Positions 33,310-46,194 of a stretch of DNA of 64,000 nt are shown piece by piece (position 1 is the first letter of the stretch; every line of letters starts with the position of its first letter). This DNA is from Panopea generosa (Eukaryota > Mollusca > Bivalvia > Adapedonta > Hiatellidae): assembly GCA_029582155.1 (NCBI GenBank), contig CM055905.1:66049356-66113355 (forward strand), written 5' to 3'. The position numbers were made by a program, and so were the translations under genes. The notes below the pieces were generated by a model, which was not told the DNA's origin, did no database searches, and saw nothing but the letters and a program-made list of their open reading frames with translations.

Positions 33310-33600
33310 AGTATTTGGGGGCTATATAGGAGTCGCGCTCATCGGTCTGGCGGTTGGTCGGTCGGTTGGTCTGTGAACAATTTTTGTGATCGCTTTTTCT
33401 CAGCAACCATTGGTTAAAATTCAATGAAACTCCACAAGGGTGACTGGTACCAATCCAAGTTGTGCATGTTGCACATGAATGAGTTATGGCCCTTTGAATT
33501 TTTCAGACATTTTCTTTTATGGTCGCTGTTTCTCGGCAACCATTGACTGAAATTCAATGACACTGCACAAAAGTGATTGGTTACTCTAATTAATTCACTG
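33310..33600. repeat. Dispersed repeat with internal about 125-bp duplication
   Basis: GTCTGGCGGTTGGTCGGTCG, then two related segments: TCTCAGCAACCATTGGTTAA with AATTCAATGAAACTCCACAA, and TCTCGGCAACCATTGACTGA with AATTCAATGACACTGCACAA. GAGTTATGGCCCTTTG recurs at about 39865. It resembles a transposon fragment, type unknown. Confidence 0.55.
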
Positions 33601-34440
33601 TGTCAACGCGGGCAGCAAAAGGATGCAATGACTGTGTCAGGGCTCAATCTTGGGGTATTCATCACCCTTAGTGATAGTTAAACGTTTTAATATAAACTTA
33701 CTGATAGGTGATTATTTTTACGTCCCTGTCATCGGAAGAAAATGAAGGTGCATTATTGACTACCTCTATCCATTTGTATTTAATTTATATTTGGTGTGTA
33801 GTATAATTATAAAATACAGATCAAGTTTAATATTTGTCAATATGGATTAAATTTAGCAAGATTTTAATTACCTCTTTTTTACCTAATTTTTGCTAATTCC
33901 AACATTTTTCGTTTTCGACCCGGTATCATTTAAATTCATAAGAAAAATATTAAATAATTGAAAGTTTGAAAAAGTCATTATTTTTATCAGCTTTATTCTG
34001 TTACCAATATTATTAAATTCAGACCAAGATTCAAAGAGTTATACCAAAGCAATGCCCTATAGGCCCTAATCATTGGAAAGGTTTGTTTCATTTTCGGTTC
34101 AATGTCATTTTTGCTAGTTGATATTCAAGGTATATCATACATCTATATAATATATGAATTTGCATTTTGTTAAAAATATTTATTACATTAATTGAGGTAT
34201 CTACAAATCATTTATAATATAAATATATCCGCCTATACTAACATTTTTATTCACATTGTATTTTGGTGGCCAAATATGGTACAGTTTAAGTGTTGTTTCT
34301 TTTACAGTTGATGACACAATTTGAATTAATTTGTTTTACTTTTGGGTCGTTAAAACATTCCGTTTGGTTCATTATATGCTGTTACAAATTACAAATTATA
34401 TTATTTGCTTGTGATCATTTAAAAAAAAATTTTCGTCAAT
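33601..34440. other. Intergenic, no recognised feature
   Basis: AT-rich, no coding or structural signal recognised. Confidence 0.4.
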
Positions 34441-34449
34441 TTTTTTTTC

Positions 34450-34740
34450 TTGACAGTTAGCTCATTTGGTAGCACGTCTATCAACCCAGGGGCAGTGAGT
34501 TCGAATTTCTGCTTGGCCACAGTCTCCGTGATCATTTATATATGCCACTTAGTCTCATTGTCATTTTTCTCTCACTGCTGATTCAAGTGGAGATTAATTA
34601 GTTACTTGCGGAGATACGTGTGCTCGAGTACTTGTTAACCTTCAGGGATCCCAGGAAAGAGTTGTTAAGTTAACTGATCGTCTGTTAGCCCTTGAAGGCA
34701 TAAAATGACGCTAACTATTCAAACAAACACATTCCACTGT
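34450..34740 (+). mobile_element. SINE-like family B copy
   Basis: Head ACAGTTAGCTCATTTGGTAG, B-box-like GTGAGTTCGAATTTC, body CAGTCTCCGTGATCATTTAT and GGATCCCAGGAAAGAG, tail CTATTCAAACAAAC. Confidence 0.75.
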
Positions 34741-34924
34741 GACATTCCTAAAAGTTAAACCTTCATGAAGTTGTATTCTTTGTAAGTATGAATGATTATG
34801 ACTACACTTTACATGAAAACTGGCCTAAATTATTTAATAAATTATTGTACAATTGTAGAATTATCTGGATTGAGATATATAATTTTATCTAATCTCATTG
34901 AATATAGTTTTGCAAAACCCTATT

Positions 34925-35085
34925 CATGCTTAACCCAACCAATCAGAATCTAAGTTGCAATGAAAGCAAGACTACCATTGGCTGAATTGGTGTCCACTGA
35001 ATTTTACTCAAACCAATCAATCAAAATTTTATGTTGCATTGAAAGCAAGACTACCATTGGTTGTATTGAGAATAAACTCACTTGA
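34925..35085. repeat. Two-copy tandem repeat, about 85 bp
   Basis: CCAACCAATCAGAATC with GCAATGAAAGCAAGACTACC, then CAAACCAATCAATCAAAAT with GCATTGAAAGCAAGACTACC. Confidence 0.65.
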
Positions 35086-35621
35086 GCATGAAATTAGGTT
35101 ATAAAACTTTTTTCATTCTCAGCTAAAAAAGTACTAAAAAACACAATTTTCAAGATTCATATAAAAACACAAATAAAAGTGCAAAAACTTGACTCAACCT
35201 CTAATAAGAAAGTATTAATGCAGATTTGAGGTTGAAAGTGACAGGTATTTACATTTATTTTGTTATAATGAGGTTATTCGTTTTTTAGCTGAACATGAAA
35301 TCTTGAGTTAAGCAGGCGAAACAAAGTTTTACAAAGTTGGAGCCAGGTCGTATTTTATAAACTGCGAATACAATTTTACTGCTGTTAATATCGAGTCCCG
35401 CTGTAGGACGCTGATGGTATGTTTCATTCCAAGTATTACATTGTGATCATCAGTCCCCATCTGTATTCCCCACCCCCTGTTTGTTGCGTTATACTTTTAT
35501 TACACATTATAGGAGATTAATTATTATTTATTGTGAACAGTTTGATGGTTTGTAATAATTTCAGTAACATGAGAAGATGAGCTTCTGAAATTATGTGTTA
35601 AATATTTATTCCATAATTTAC

Positions 35622-35992
35622 GAGCAGGAGTGTAATAAACCCACAACATATTTTTGATATTAGCCTAGTACAATATCACTTCCGATTCATTGTCAGTGTT
35701 TTATGTGTAAATCGGCTCTAATACATAAAATCGGCATACATAAAATGACGGAACTACTTTCCACACGCTTGAATATATAAATGACATTGGTTTGTGATAA
35801 TAAAATGACATCATTTTATAATGTTATGTCATACAATGAATGCTGGTAACAAATAGTTAATATGTTATGAGTTATGTGATAAAAAGAATCTTACATTCGT
35901 GCTCATTTATTATTTAATTATATAAACTTGTTGGCAAAAATGATTTAACGCTCGGCAAAGCCTCGCATGATACAGTTTTGCTAATTAATTTT
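35622..35992 (+). mobile_element. Dispersed element, partner of 22436-22842
   Basis: GAGTTATGTGATAAAAAGAA and ACGCTCGGCAAAG match the inverse of the intronic copy. The left edge is near GTGTAATAAACCCACAACAT. No coding frame. Confidence 0.7.
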
Positions 35993-36134
35993 ATAGCAAT
36001 ATTTAAGTCATGGAAAGATAGGGAAGAAAGGGAGATAACTATCTAGGTCAGTTTGAAAAGTCAAATTCTCATGTTATTGAAATGATTGATTTTGCTGAAT
36101 GTCATCATCATTGATTATCATACTGATGTTATCA

Positions 36135-36182
36135 TCATCAGCATCATCATCATCATCATCATAAACATCATCATCATTAGCA
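36135..36182 (+). repeat. (CAT)n microsatellite
   Basis: TCATCATCATCATCATCATC and neighbours. Confidence 0.85.
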
Positions 36183-36423
36183 TAGTTATAATTATAAGTT
36201 TTGTCAGCTGACAACCTTTTCTACATTATGAAATTCATATTTATCTTTGTTTTTTTCCTATAGAAATAGTGTATATAATTTGCGCGAGATATTGTGATTG
36301 CAGTCCAAACCATATGAAATACAAATGTAACTTGTAAGTCCTGTGTCAGTGTTCAGGTCGTCTTACTTAAATATTTAATGATTAAATCCTCTTGAAAGTT
36401 GTGTTCCATATTAATTAGTTTTA

Positions 36424-36965
36424 GCAAGGACTTATATAATGAAGGATAAGCAACTGACTGAGATGTTATGAACGCTTGCATACTCACATAAAATCTTGCG
36501 AAATCTCGTTTTTAAATATCCTAACTTCCATTCATCCCAGAAATACATATTAAAATTCTTTCTTTGCACAATAGAATTCTCTACAAAACGAGACCATTCC
36601 TCTCAAAGTGTGTTTAAAATTGTACTTATGATTACAAAATTTGTATACTGCAACTAAAAAATCAAGGAAAGTACTTGAAAATTTACTTCAAACTGCAATA
36701 TTTTGCGTGGTTAAAACAGTATAAAACATCTAAGGTTACAAACAACTTACATTTTATGCAAAAGAAATCAGTTGTCTGTGAAATTTGAATGATTAATATG
36801 CCAAATTATTAATTCTTTGCATGCTATATTACAAACAATAAGTAGAGAGATGAAAGTTTTCTATCCTTCTATATAAGTCCTTGGTAGAGAGATGTAAGTT
36901 TCTTATCCTTCTATTTAAGTCCTTGGTAGAGAGATGTAAGTTTCCTATCCTTCTATATAACTACT
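36424..36965 (+). mobile_element. TIR element AAGGACTTATAT, copy a, with tripled right end
   Basis: Left end CAAGGACTTATATAATGAAG, right end TCCTATCCTTCTATATAAGT CCTTGG, about 450 bp plus a tandem triplication of the last about 47 bp (36842-36960, GTAGAGAGATGTAAGTTTC repeated). Copies b, c and d are at 37054, 46983 and 47705. The core contains AAAATCTTGCGAAATCTCG. No transposase frame. Confidence 0.8.
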
Positions 36966-37053
36966 TGGTTTTAGCACAATAGTAGGCACATTTGTAAGAA
37001 GTACACTCCACACTTAACTCTGCTTGCTTCTTGTAGCTGCCTGGCTTCAAGGA

Positions 37054-37506
37054 CTTGTATAGAAGGATAGGAAACTTGCATCTCCTGACTAAATGTTGAT
37101 GAAACAGCACATGAAGGATTCATAGTTTGCAAATTAATCATTCATAATTCACAGGCAACTGATATCTTGAACATAAAATGTAAGTTGTTTGTAAAATTAG
37201 ATGTTTAAACATGTTTCGATCACGCAAAATGCTCTTGAATTAAAGATATTGAGGTTTTAAGGAAAATTTATCGTGATTTGTCGTTACTTCAGCTGCAGTA
37301 TACAAGTACTTCAACAATTTTAAACACAAATTTCTGGGAATGGTATTGTTTTGGTGACAATTGTAAGAATTTTGATTTGTGTTCCTGAGATGAATGAAAG
37401 AGAAGATAATTAAAAACAAGATATTGCGAGATTTTGCGTGAATACACGAGCGTTCGCAAAATCTCAATCAGTTGCATTTCTTTCTCTATATATTTCCTTG
37501 CTGTCG
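37054..37506 (-). mobile_element. TIR element AAGGACTTATAT, copy b (inverse)
   Basis: Starts AAGGACTTGTATAGAAGGAT and reads as the inverse of copy a: GCACATGAAGGATTCA, CATAAAATGTAAGTTGTTTG, TTCCTGAGATGAATGAA, CGCAAAATCTCAATCAGTTG. With copy a it forms a palindrome of about 1 kb. Confidence 0.8.
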
Positions 37507-37611
37507 TGTAGAGTTTTGTGCGGCAGTTTACCCTATATACACTTAAGCTTGTATTCATCTTTTCCTGTCATAACTATTGATTAGTTACAAATGTGCTGTG
37601 CTACTTTTCCT

Positions 37612-37712
37612 CGAATTCTAGTGATAGACTAGGGGTGGACTGTAGTGATAGACTAGGGATGGACTCTAGTGATAGACTAGAGATGGACTCTAGTGATAGG
37701 CTAGTAGTAGAG
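37612..37712. repeat. 26-bp tandem repeat, about four copies
   Basis: Units of TAGTGATAGACTAGGG/AGATGGACTC. Confidence 0.8.
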
Positions 37713-37734
37713 GGTCCACCTAGCAAGTGGAAGG

Positions 37735-37815
37735 TTTAGGAATCAATCCCTGACCTGGTCATACCAAAGACTTAAAAAATGGTCCATTCAGTTTCCTTGC
37801 TTGGCACTCAGCACT
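37735..37815 (-). mobile_element. SINE-like family D fragment
   Basis: GACCTGGTCATACCAAAGAC and TTAAAAAATGGTCCATTCAG resemble the body next to the tRNA-Ala-like head at 6520-6695. Confidence 0.45.
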
Positions 37816-38811
37816 TAGAAAATAGATCTAAGACCGAGTAGACTGGTGTCAATATATATTGAATAAAATATTGGGTGTCTGCCACATGATACGCCAATGT
37901 AAGGTAGCCAAGAATATTGTATTTTGTAGACACCCGAATAGTTAACTGAATAATTGTTGAAAATGACACAAAACAGTTAACCATATATTTTTCCATGTAT
38001 TCTTACATCCATAAGAACATTAAAGGTCACAAACAATGAACTGACTTGCCACTCATTTGATCAAAGTCTTTGTTGATATTTTATTGGCACTGAATGTTTG
38101 ATTGTTTGTATTTTGAATTAATGGTCAATAAGGTATTTTGGTATATTTTCTTAGTTAATTTTGATTCACATTTTGTTTTTCGCTTGTCTTTTTGAGAGAA
38201 AAAAACGAAAAGCTATTGTCATGATCCTGGAAGCGGCAATATTGTCCGGTTAAAGTTTTATGTCTAGCTGAGCTTTTTCTTTGTTTCAGAACAAATTACT
38301 TTTGTCATAGCGACTTAACTTCATAAACACATTCATATCATGTTATACATACAATGTATATTGCTTAGTTACCAAAATTTCCATACATTCGGATCTAAAA
38401 CCGTAGATTAAAGTTTTTTGTTAAGCTCGGGTTTGAATTTTTAAGCAAAAATATTTTTTAACTCTATTTTGTTTTTCAGTAATAGTATTGATTCTGGAAA
38501 CTGATTAACATTATTATAAAAAAAAAGTTTACATCACTGACCTTGATCTACATAATGGACTGTAAGAAAGATTAGTGTCTGCACCCTCCCGCGGTTCTCT
38601 TGTTGCAATAATACATTCCAAGGCTTTTACACAACCATGTGACTTGTTTATGATGATTATTTGGACATTTATATTGTCTTGAAGGAATGCTATACACTTT
38701 TGTTTGATATTTGTATTGAATAGTAAGGTTGTGTGCTTAAGGAATAAACTTTGATATAGTTTATAAAATAAATTAATATATACATATGACACTATTTTAA
38801 TGTTGTGAGAT
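37816..38811. other. Intergenic, no recognised feature
   Basis: No domain, RNA gene or repeat family recognised. Confidence 0.4.
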
Positions 38812-39015
38812 GACCAGGTTTCCTTTTCATCAACATTTTTTTAAAGTTTATTTATTTAGATACTTAAAAATTCAATTTAATTAGACTGGTTACTTTATTA
38901 TTCTTTAATCAATGCCAACGAAACCAAATGTAGTTTTTCTAGAGTCAGTCTAAAATCATGATCACTTGGGTGCTTTTGTTTGATTTAAGTTTTTAAGTAT
39001 ATACTTAAATACATT
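38812..39015. mobile_element. Dispersed inverted-repeat-like element, copy 3
   Basis: TTTCATCAACATTTTT, TACTTAAAAATTCAATTTAA, GTTTTTCTAGAGTCAGTC and AAAATCATGATCACTTGG match 17848-18065. The ends (TAAGTATATACTTAAATA) are themselves palindromic. Confidence 0.65.
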
Positions 39016-39444
39016 GTTGTAACGGAATTCACCTGGAAATAAAAGTGTTAACTTTTAAGCATTAACCATGAATCTTTCTGAGCTTACATCTTTAAAATGC
39101 ATTATAATTTATTTTTTATATTTGTCCATGATAGTTCCCAGTTTACAACAATATCTCATGCTGGTACATAAAGCTATGAGTGACAGGGAACCATAATATG
39201 CAATCGAGGTGATAAGTTAACATTTCTATTTCCAATTGTGTAAGGTGTATATTAATTTTACATGTAAATTTTTTATAAAACATTCACAAAAGTTGTGGTA
39301 AAAAATGCATTTTTGTATATTTTTTGTCTATACAGTAATGTACATGTTTTCTTAAAAGTAGATTTTTTCGCTTTTATTCATTAAAATATTACCAAGAGCT
39401 GTTTCAGAATACAGAAACTATGTCTCACTCTCATATTTGAGTAA

Positions 39445-39640
39445 TAAATTAATTGCCAGATTGTCATCCTGCCTTTCCCCTAATTTTCATACCGCTCCTA
39501 TTCTTTCTATTTTCATTAAAAAAATAAATAATATTAATAATAAAAAAAAAACAAATTTAAAAAAAAAAAAATAGTAAAAAATAAAATTCTCCCACACACC
39601 TCTCCCCCTTTTTAAGAAAAAATTGGCCATGAGATAAATC
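39445..39640. mobile_element. GGCCATAAT MITE, copy 4
   Basis: ATAAATTAATTGCCAGATTG, TTTCATACCGCTCC, A-rich core and CCTCTCCCCCTTTTTAAG match the family. The right terminal repeat is decayed. Confidence 0.65.
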
Positions 39641-39715
39641 TTTAATATACAAACATCATTTTTCTGTCTCAACAATCTTACATGATCTTTTCAAACTGAT
39701 ATTTTGATTCAATGT

Positions 39716-39848
39716 GGATGGCCTGGTTAGCTCAGCCTGTAGTGCGTCTGACTAATCCAGGGGCATTAAGTTTGAATCATCGCCCGGCCATAGTCTTTGT
39801 GATGATTGATATACAATATTGCATCTCATAATCATTCATCTCTCACTG
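39716..39848 (+). mobile_element. SINE-like family B, truncated copy
   Basis: Head GGCCTGGTTAGCTCAGCCTG and the start of the body are present. The element stops at CATCTCTCACTG. Confidence 0.65.
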
Positions 39849-40440
39849 TGTTCCGGTTTGACTGAGTTATGGCCCTTTGTATTAATCTTGTCCGGAAAAG
39901 TCTGATATCTGTAGTTGGATTTAAACGAAACTTGATTTGAAAGGATCATCGTCAAGGTCCAGTTGTGCATTTTCTCTTTTGTGTTCCCAAAAATGATTTT
40001 TGTGGCCTTTTGCATTTTTGAAATTAAAATTCTTATTTTAGCGGGAAAACAAAGTTTTTCAGCAAAAAACATTTTTTGGTTTTAATTTTAACATTGAACC
40101 ATTTCTGGCATTTTCTTTTTCATTGAATCTCATATTAAATGTGATATACACCATTTTTCATATATTACTTCATTTTAAATGTGTTTTGAACATTTTCTGT
40201 AAGTCCGAGACATTTTGTACTCATGTTAGCATGAATATAAATAATATATTCATAATTTCATAGTATTTTGTCCACATGATTATTTTGTATACATTACTAA
40301 TTTTGATAAATACATTAAAATAAATATTTATATATAAAGAGCATACATACATTAAGACGCTTTTGTCATACTTTATCACCCGCTTTGATTACCAATACCA
40401 AAATAACTTAATGAATGAATTTGTTTATGATGAATATTCA
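39849..40440. other. Intergenic, one dispersed-repeat trace only
   Basis: GAGTTATGGCCCTTTG at about 39863 is shared with 33485. The rest is AT-rich and unrecognised. Confidence 0.4.
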
Positions 40441-40445
40441 TGAGA

Positions 40446-43400
40446 TATGTAAATGTTGCTGGCACTAAGTCATGTAAGCATGCCTTGAAGGTGTTCATGT
40501 AAACATTGCTGGCACTAAGTCATGTAAAGCCCTAAAGGTGTTCGTGTAAACCTTGCTGGCACTTAGTCATGTAAGCATTTCCTGAAAATGTTCATGTAAA
40601 CGTTGCTGGCACGAAGTCATGAAAGCAAGCACTGAAGGTGTTCATGTAAACGTTGCTGGCATTAAGTCATGTAAGCATACCCTGGAGGTGTTCATGTAAT
40701 TGTTGCTGGTACTAAGTCATGTAAGCAACCCTGGAGGTGTTCATGTAAACTGTGCTGGCACTCAGTCATGTAAGCGTGCCCTGAAGGTGTTCATGTAAAC
40801 TTTGCTGGCACTAAGTCATGAAAGCATTCACTAAAGGTGTTCATGTAAATGTTGCTGACACTAAGTCATGTAAGCGTGCCGTGAAGATGTTCATGTAAAT
40901 CTTGCTGGCACTAACTCATGTCAGCATGCCCTGAAGGTGTTCAGGTAGACCTTGCTGGCACTAAGTAATGTAAGCGAGTCCTGAAGGTATTCATGTAAAC
41001 TTTGCTGGCACAAAGTGATATAAGAGAGCCCTGAAGGTGTCCATGTAAACGTTGCTGGCACTAAGTCATGTAAGCGTGCCTAGGTGTCCATGTAAACCTT
41101 GCTGGCACTAAGTCATATTAGCGTGCCCTGAAAGTGTTCATGTAAACGTTGCTGGCACTAAGTCATGAAAGCGAACACTGAAGATGTTCATGTAAACTTT
41201 GCTGGCAATAAGTCATATAAGCATGTCCTGAAGATGTTCATGTAAACGTTGCTTGAACTAAGTCATGTAAGCGTGCCCTCGAGGTGTTCATGTAAACTTT
41301 ACTGGCACTAAGTCATGTCAGCGTACACTGAAGGTGTTCATGTACACGTTGCTGGCACTAAGTCATGTAAGATTGCCCTGAAGGTGTTCATGTAAACGTT
41401 GCTGGCACTAAGTCAAGTAAGCGTGCCCTGAAGGTGTTCATGTAAATGTTACTGGCACTAAGTCATGTAACCTTTTCCTGACGGTGTTTCTGTAAACTTT
41501 GCCGGCACTAAGTCATATAAGCGTTTCCTGAAGATGTTCATGTAAACGTTGCTGGCACTAAGTCATGTAAGCGTGCCCTGAAGGTGTTCATGTAAATGTT
41601 ACTGGCACTAAGTCATGTAACCTTTTCCTGACGGTGTTTCTGTAAACTTTGCCGGCACTAAGTCATATAAGCATTTCCTGAAGATGTTCATGTAAACGTT
41701 ACTGGCACTAAATTATGTAAGCGTGCCCTGGAGGTGTTCATGTAAACATTGCTTGCACTAAGTCATGTAAGCGAGCAATGAAGGTGTTTCTGTAAACATT
41801 GCTGGCACTAAGTCACGTAAGTGAGCACTGAAGGTGTTCATGTAAACCTTGCTGGCACTAAGTCACGTAAGCGAGCCCTGAAGGTGTTCATGTAAACCTT
41901 GCTGGCACCAAGTCACGTAAGCGAGCCCTGGAGGTGTCTATGTAAACCTTGCTGGCATTAAGTCACGTAAGCGAACCCTGGAGGTGTCCATGTAAAATTT
42001 GCTGGCACTAAGTCACGTAAGCGGGCCCTGGAGGTGTTCACGTAAACTTTACTGGCATTAAGTGATATGAGAGAGCCCTGAAGGTGTCAATGTAAACGTT
42101 GCTGGCACTAAGTCATGTAAGCGTGCCCAGAAGGTGTTCATGTAAACTTTGCTGGCATTAAGTCATGTAAGCGTCTCCAGAAGGTGACCATGTAAACCTT
42201 GCTGGCACTAAGTCATGTAAGCGAGCACTGAAAGTGTTCAGGTAAACTTTGCTGGCACAAAGTCATATTAGCGTGCCCTGAAGGTGTTCATGTAGACGTT
42301 GCTGGCACTAAGTCATGAAAGCAAACACTGAAGGTGTTCATGTAAACCTTGCTGGCACTAAGTCACGTAAGCAAGCCTTGGAGGTGTCCATGTAAACGTT
42401 GCTGGCATTAAGTCACTTAAGCGAGCCCTGGAGGTGTCCATGAAGCTGTTACTGGCACTAAGTCATGTAACCTTTTCCTGACGGTGTTTCTGTAAACTTT
42501 GCCGGCACTAAGTCATGTAAGCGTTTCCTGAAGATGTTCATGTAAAACTTGCTGGCACTAAGTCACGTAAGCGAGCCCTGAAGGTGTTCATGTAAACCTT
42601 GCTGGCACTAAGTCACGTAAGCGAGCCATGGAGGTGTCCATGAAAACGTTGCTGGCACTTAGTCACGTAAGCGAGCCATGGAGGTGTCCATGAAAACATT
42701 GCTGGCACTTAGTGACGTAAGCGAGCCCTGGAGGTGTCCATGTAAACGTTGCTGGCACTAAGTCACTTATGCGAGCCCTGGAGGTGTCCATGTAAATGTT
42801 GCTGGTACTAAGTCACGTAGCGAGCCACATGAAAGCGAGCACTGAAGATGTTTCTGTTAAAATTGCTGGCACTAAATCATGAAAGCGAGCATTGAAGGTG
42901 TTTCTGTAAACATTGCTGACAGTAATTCATGTAAGCGATCCCTGAAGGTATCCATGTAAACTTTACTAGCACTTAGTCATGTAAGCGAGCCCTAAAGGTG
43001 TCAATATAAACTTTACTGGCAGTAAGTCATGTCAGCGTGCACTGAAGGTGTGCATGTAAACGTTGCTGGCACTAAGTCATGTAAGTTTGCCCTGAAGGTG
43101 TTCATGTAAACATTGCTGGTACTAAGTCATGTAAGCGTGTCCTGAATATGTTCATGTAAACGTTGCTGGCGCTAAGTCATGTAAGCGTTTCCTGAAGGTG
43201 TTCTTGTAAACGTTGCTGGCACTTAGTCATGTAAACTTGCCCTGAAGGTGTTCATGTAAACATTGCTGGCACTAAGGCATGTAAGCGAGCACTGAAGGTG
43301 TTTCTGTAAACATTGCTGGCACTAAGTCACGTAAGCGAGCACTGAAGGTGATCATGTAAACCTTGCTGACACTAAGTCACGTAAGCGAGCCTTGGAGGTG

Positions 43401-46194
43401 TCCATGTAAACCTTGCTGGCACTAAGTCAAGTAAGTGAACCCTGGAGGTGTCCACGTAAACGTTGCAGGCACTAAGTCACGTAAGGCAGCCATTGAGGCG
43501 TCCATGTAAACGTTGCTGGCATTAAGTCACGTAAGTGAGCCCTGGAGGTGTCCATGAAAACGTTGCTGGCACTAAGTCACGTAAGTGAGCCTTGGAGTTG
43601 TCCATGTTAACTTTGCTGGCACTAAGTCACGTAAGCGAGCCCGTGAGGTGTTCATGTAAAATTTGCTGGCACTAAGTCATGAAGGCGTGTCCTGAAGATG
43701 TTCATGTAAACTTTGCTGGCACTAAGTCATAAAAGCGAGCACTGAAGGTGTTTAGGTTAAAACTGCTGGCACTAACTCAAGTAAGCGAGCACTGAAGGTG
43801 TTTCTGTAAACATTGCTGGCACTAAGTCATGTAAGCGAGCAATGGAGGTATCCATGTAAACGTTGCTGGCATCAAATCACGTAAGCGAGCCCTGGAGGTG
43901 TCCATGAAAACGTTGCTGGCACTTAGTCACGTAAGTGAGCCCTGGAGGTGTACATGTAAACTTTGTTGGCACTAAGTCACGTAAGCGGGCCCTGGAGGTG
44001 TCCATGTAAACTTTGCTGGCACTAAGTCACGTAAGCGAGCCCTGGAGGTGTACATGTAAACTTTGCTGGCACTAAGTCACGTAAGCGAGCCCTGGAGGTG
44101 TTCACGTAAACTTTACTGGCACTAAGTTACGTAAGCGTGTCCTGAAGATGTTCATGTCAACTTTGCTGGCACTAAGTTATGTAAGCGAGCACTGGAGGTG
44201 TTCATGTAAACTTTGATGGCACTAAATCATGAAAGCGAGCACTGAAAGTGTTTCTGTAAACATTGCTGGCAGTAAGTCATGTAAGCGAGCCCTGAAGTAG
44301 TCCATGTAAACTTTGCTGGCACTAAGTCATGTAAGCGTGCCTGAAGGTGTTTCTGTAAACTTTGCTGGTACTAAGTCATATAAACGAGCACTGAAAGTGT
44401 TTCTGCAAACAGTGCTGGCATTGAGTAAAATAAGCGTGCCCTGAAGGTGTTCATGTAAACTGTGCTGGCACTAAGTCATGTAAGCGTGCCCTGGAGGTGT
44501 CCATGTAAACCTGGCTGGCACTAAGTCACGTAAGCGATCCCTGGAGGTGTCCATGTAAACCATGCTGGCACTAACTCACGTAGGCGAGCCCTGAAGGTTT
44601 CCATGTAAACCTTGCTGGTACTAAGTCACGTAAGCAAGCCCTGGAGGTGTTCATGCAAACCTTCCTGGCACTAAGTCATGAAAGCGAGCACTGAAAGTGT
44701 TCATGTAAATTTGCTGGCATTAAGTCACGTAAGCGTGCCCTGAAGGTGTTCATGTAAACATTACTGGCACTAAGTCATGAAAGCGCATTGAAAGTGTTTC
44801 TGTAGAAATTGTTGGCACTAAGTCACGTATGCGAGACCTGGAGGTGTCCATGTAAACTTTGCTGGCACTAAGTCACGTAAGCGAGCCCTGGAGGTGTTCA
44901 CGTAAACTTTACTGGCACTAATTCATGTAAGTGTGTTCTGAAGGTGTTCATGTATACTTTGCTGGCACTAAGTCATGACAGCTAGCACTGAAGGTGTTTC
45001 TGTTAAAATTGCTGGCACTTACTCATGTAAGCCAGCACTGAAGGTGTTTTTCTAAACATTGCTGGCACTAAGTTCTGTAAGCGAGCGCTGAAGGTGATCA
45101 TGTAAACTTTGCTTGCACTAAGTCATGAAAGCGAGCAGTGAAGGTGTTTCTGTAAACATTGCTGGCAGTAAGTCATGTCAGCGAGTCCTGAATGTGTCCA
45201 AGTAAACTTTGCTGGCATTAAGTCATGTTAGCGTGCCTGAAGATGTTTCTGTAAACGTTGCTGGCACTAAGTCATGTAAGCGAGCACTGAATGTGTTTCT
45301 GTAAACCTTCCTGGCACTGAGTCATGTAAGCGTGCCCTGAAGGTGTTCATGTAAACTTTGCTGGCACTGAGTCATGTAAGTGAACCCTAAAGGTGTTCAT
45401 GTTAGCGTGCCCTGGAGGTGTTCATGTAAACCTTGCTGGCACTAAGTCATGTAAGCGTGCCCTGAAGGTGTTCGTGTAAACCTTGCTGACACTAAGTCAT
45501 GTAAGCGTGCCCTGGAGGTGTCCATGTAAACCTTCCTGGCACTAAGTCACGTAAGCGAGCCCTGGAGGTGTCCATGTAAACCTTGCTGGCTCTAAGTCAC
45601 TTAAGCGAGCCTTGGAAGTGTCCATGTAAACGTTGCTGGCACTTAGTCACGTAAGCGAGCCCTGGAGGAGTCCATGTAAACCTTGCTGGCACTAAGTCAC
45701 GTAAGCGAGACCTGGAGGTGTCCATGTAAACCTTGCTGGCTCTAAGTCACTTAAGCGAGCCTTGGAAGTGTCCATGTAAACGTTGCTGGCACTTAGTCAC
45801 GTAAGCGAGCCCTGGAGGAGTCCATGTAAACCTTGCTGGCACTAAGTCACGTAAGCGAGACCTGGAGGTGTTCATGTAAACTTTGCTGGCACTAAGTCAC
45901 GTAAGCGTGTCCTGAAGGTGTTAATGTAAACTTTGCTGGCACTAAGTCATGAAAGCGAGCACTGAAGGTGTTTCTGTAAAAATTGCTGACACTAAGACAT
46001 GTTATCGTGTCCGGAAGGTGTTCATGTAAACTTTGCTGGCACTAAGTCATGTAAGCGAGCCCTGGAGGTGTTCACGCCAACCTTGCTGGCACTAAGTGAT
46101 GTAAGCGAGCACTGACGGTGTTTCTGTAAACCTTGTTGGCGCTAAGTCATGTAGGCGAGCCCTGAAGGTGTTCGTGTAAACTTTGCTGGCACAG
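40446..46194. repeat. Satellite array, 50-bp unit, about 115 copies
   Basis: The consensus unit includes TTGCTGGCACTAAGTCATG, TAAGCGTGCCCTGAAGGTG and TTCATGTAAACG. Two sequence classes alternate in blocks: CATG...GTGCCCTGAAGGTGTTC and CACG...GAGCCCTGGAGGTGTCC. Three-unit (150-bp) higher-order repeats occur near 41415/41565 and 45583/45733. There are no spacers, so it is not CRISPR. A few partial units near 42825 and 45400 mark recombination points. No open reading frame persists, as the period is not divisible by three. Confidence 0.97.

Noticed and set aside
40446-46194. CRISPR-like or coding array
   Set aside because: Head-to-tail 50-bp units without spacers in an animal genome, no lasting open frame; it is satellite DNA.
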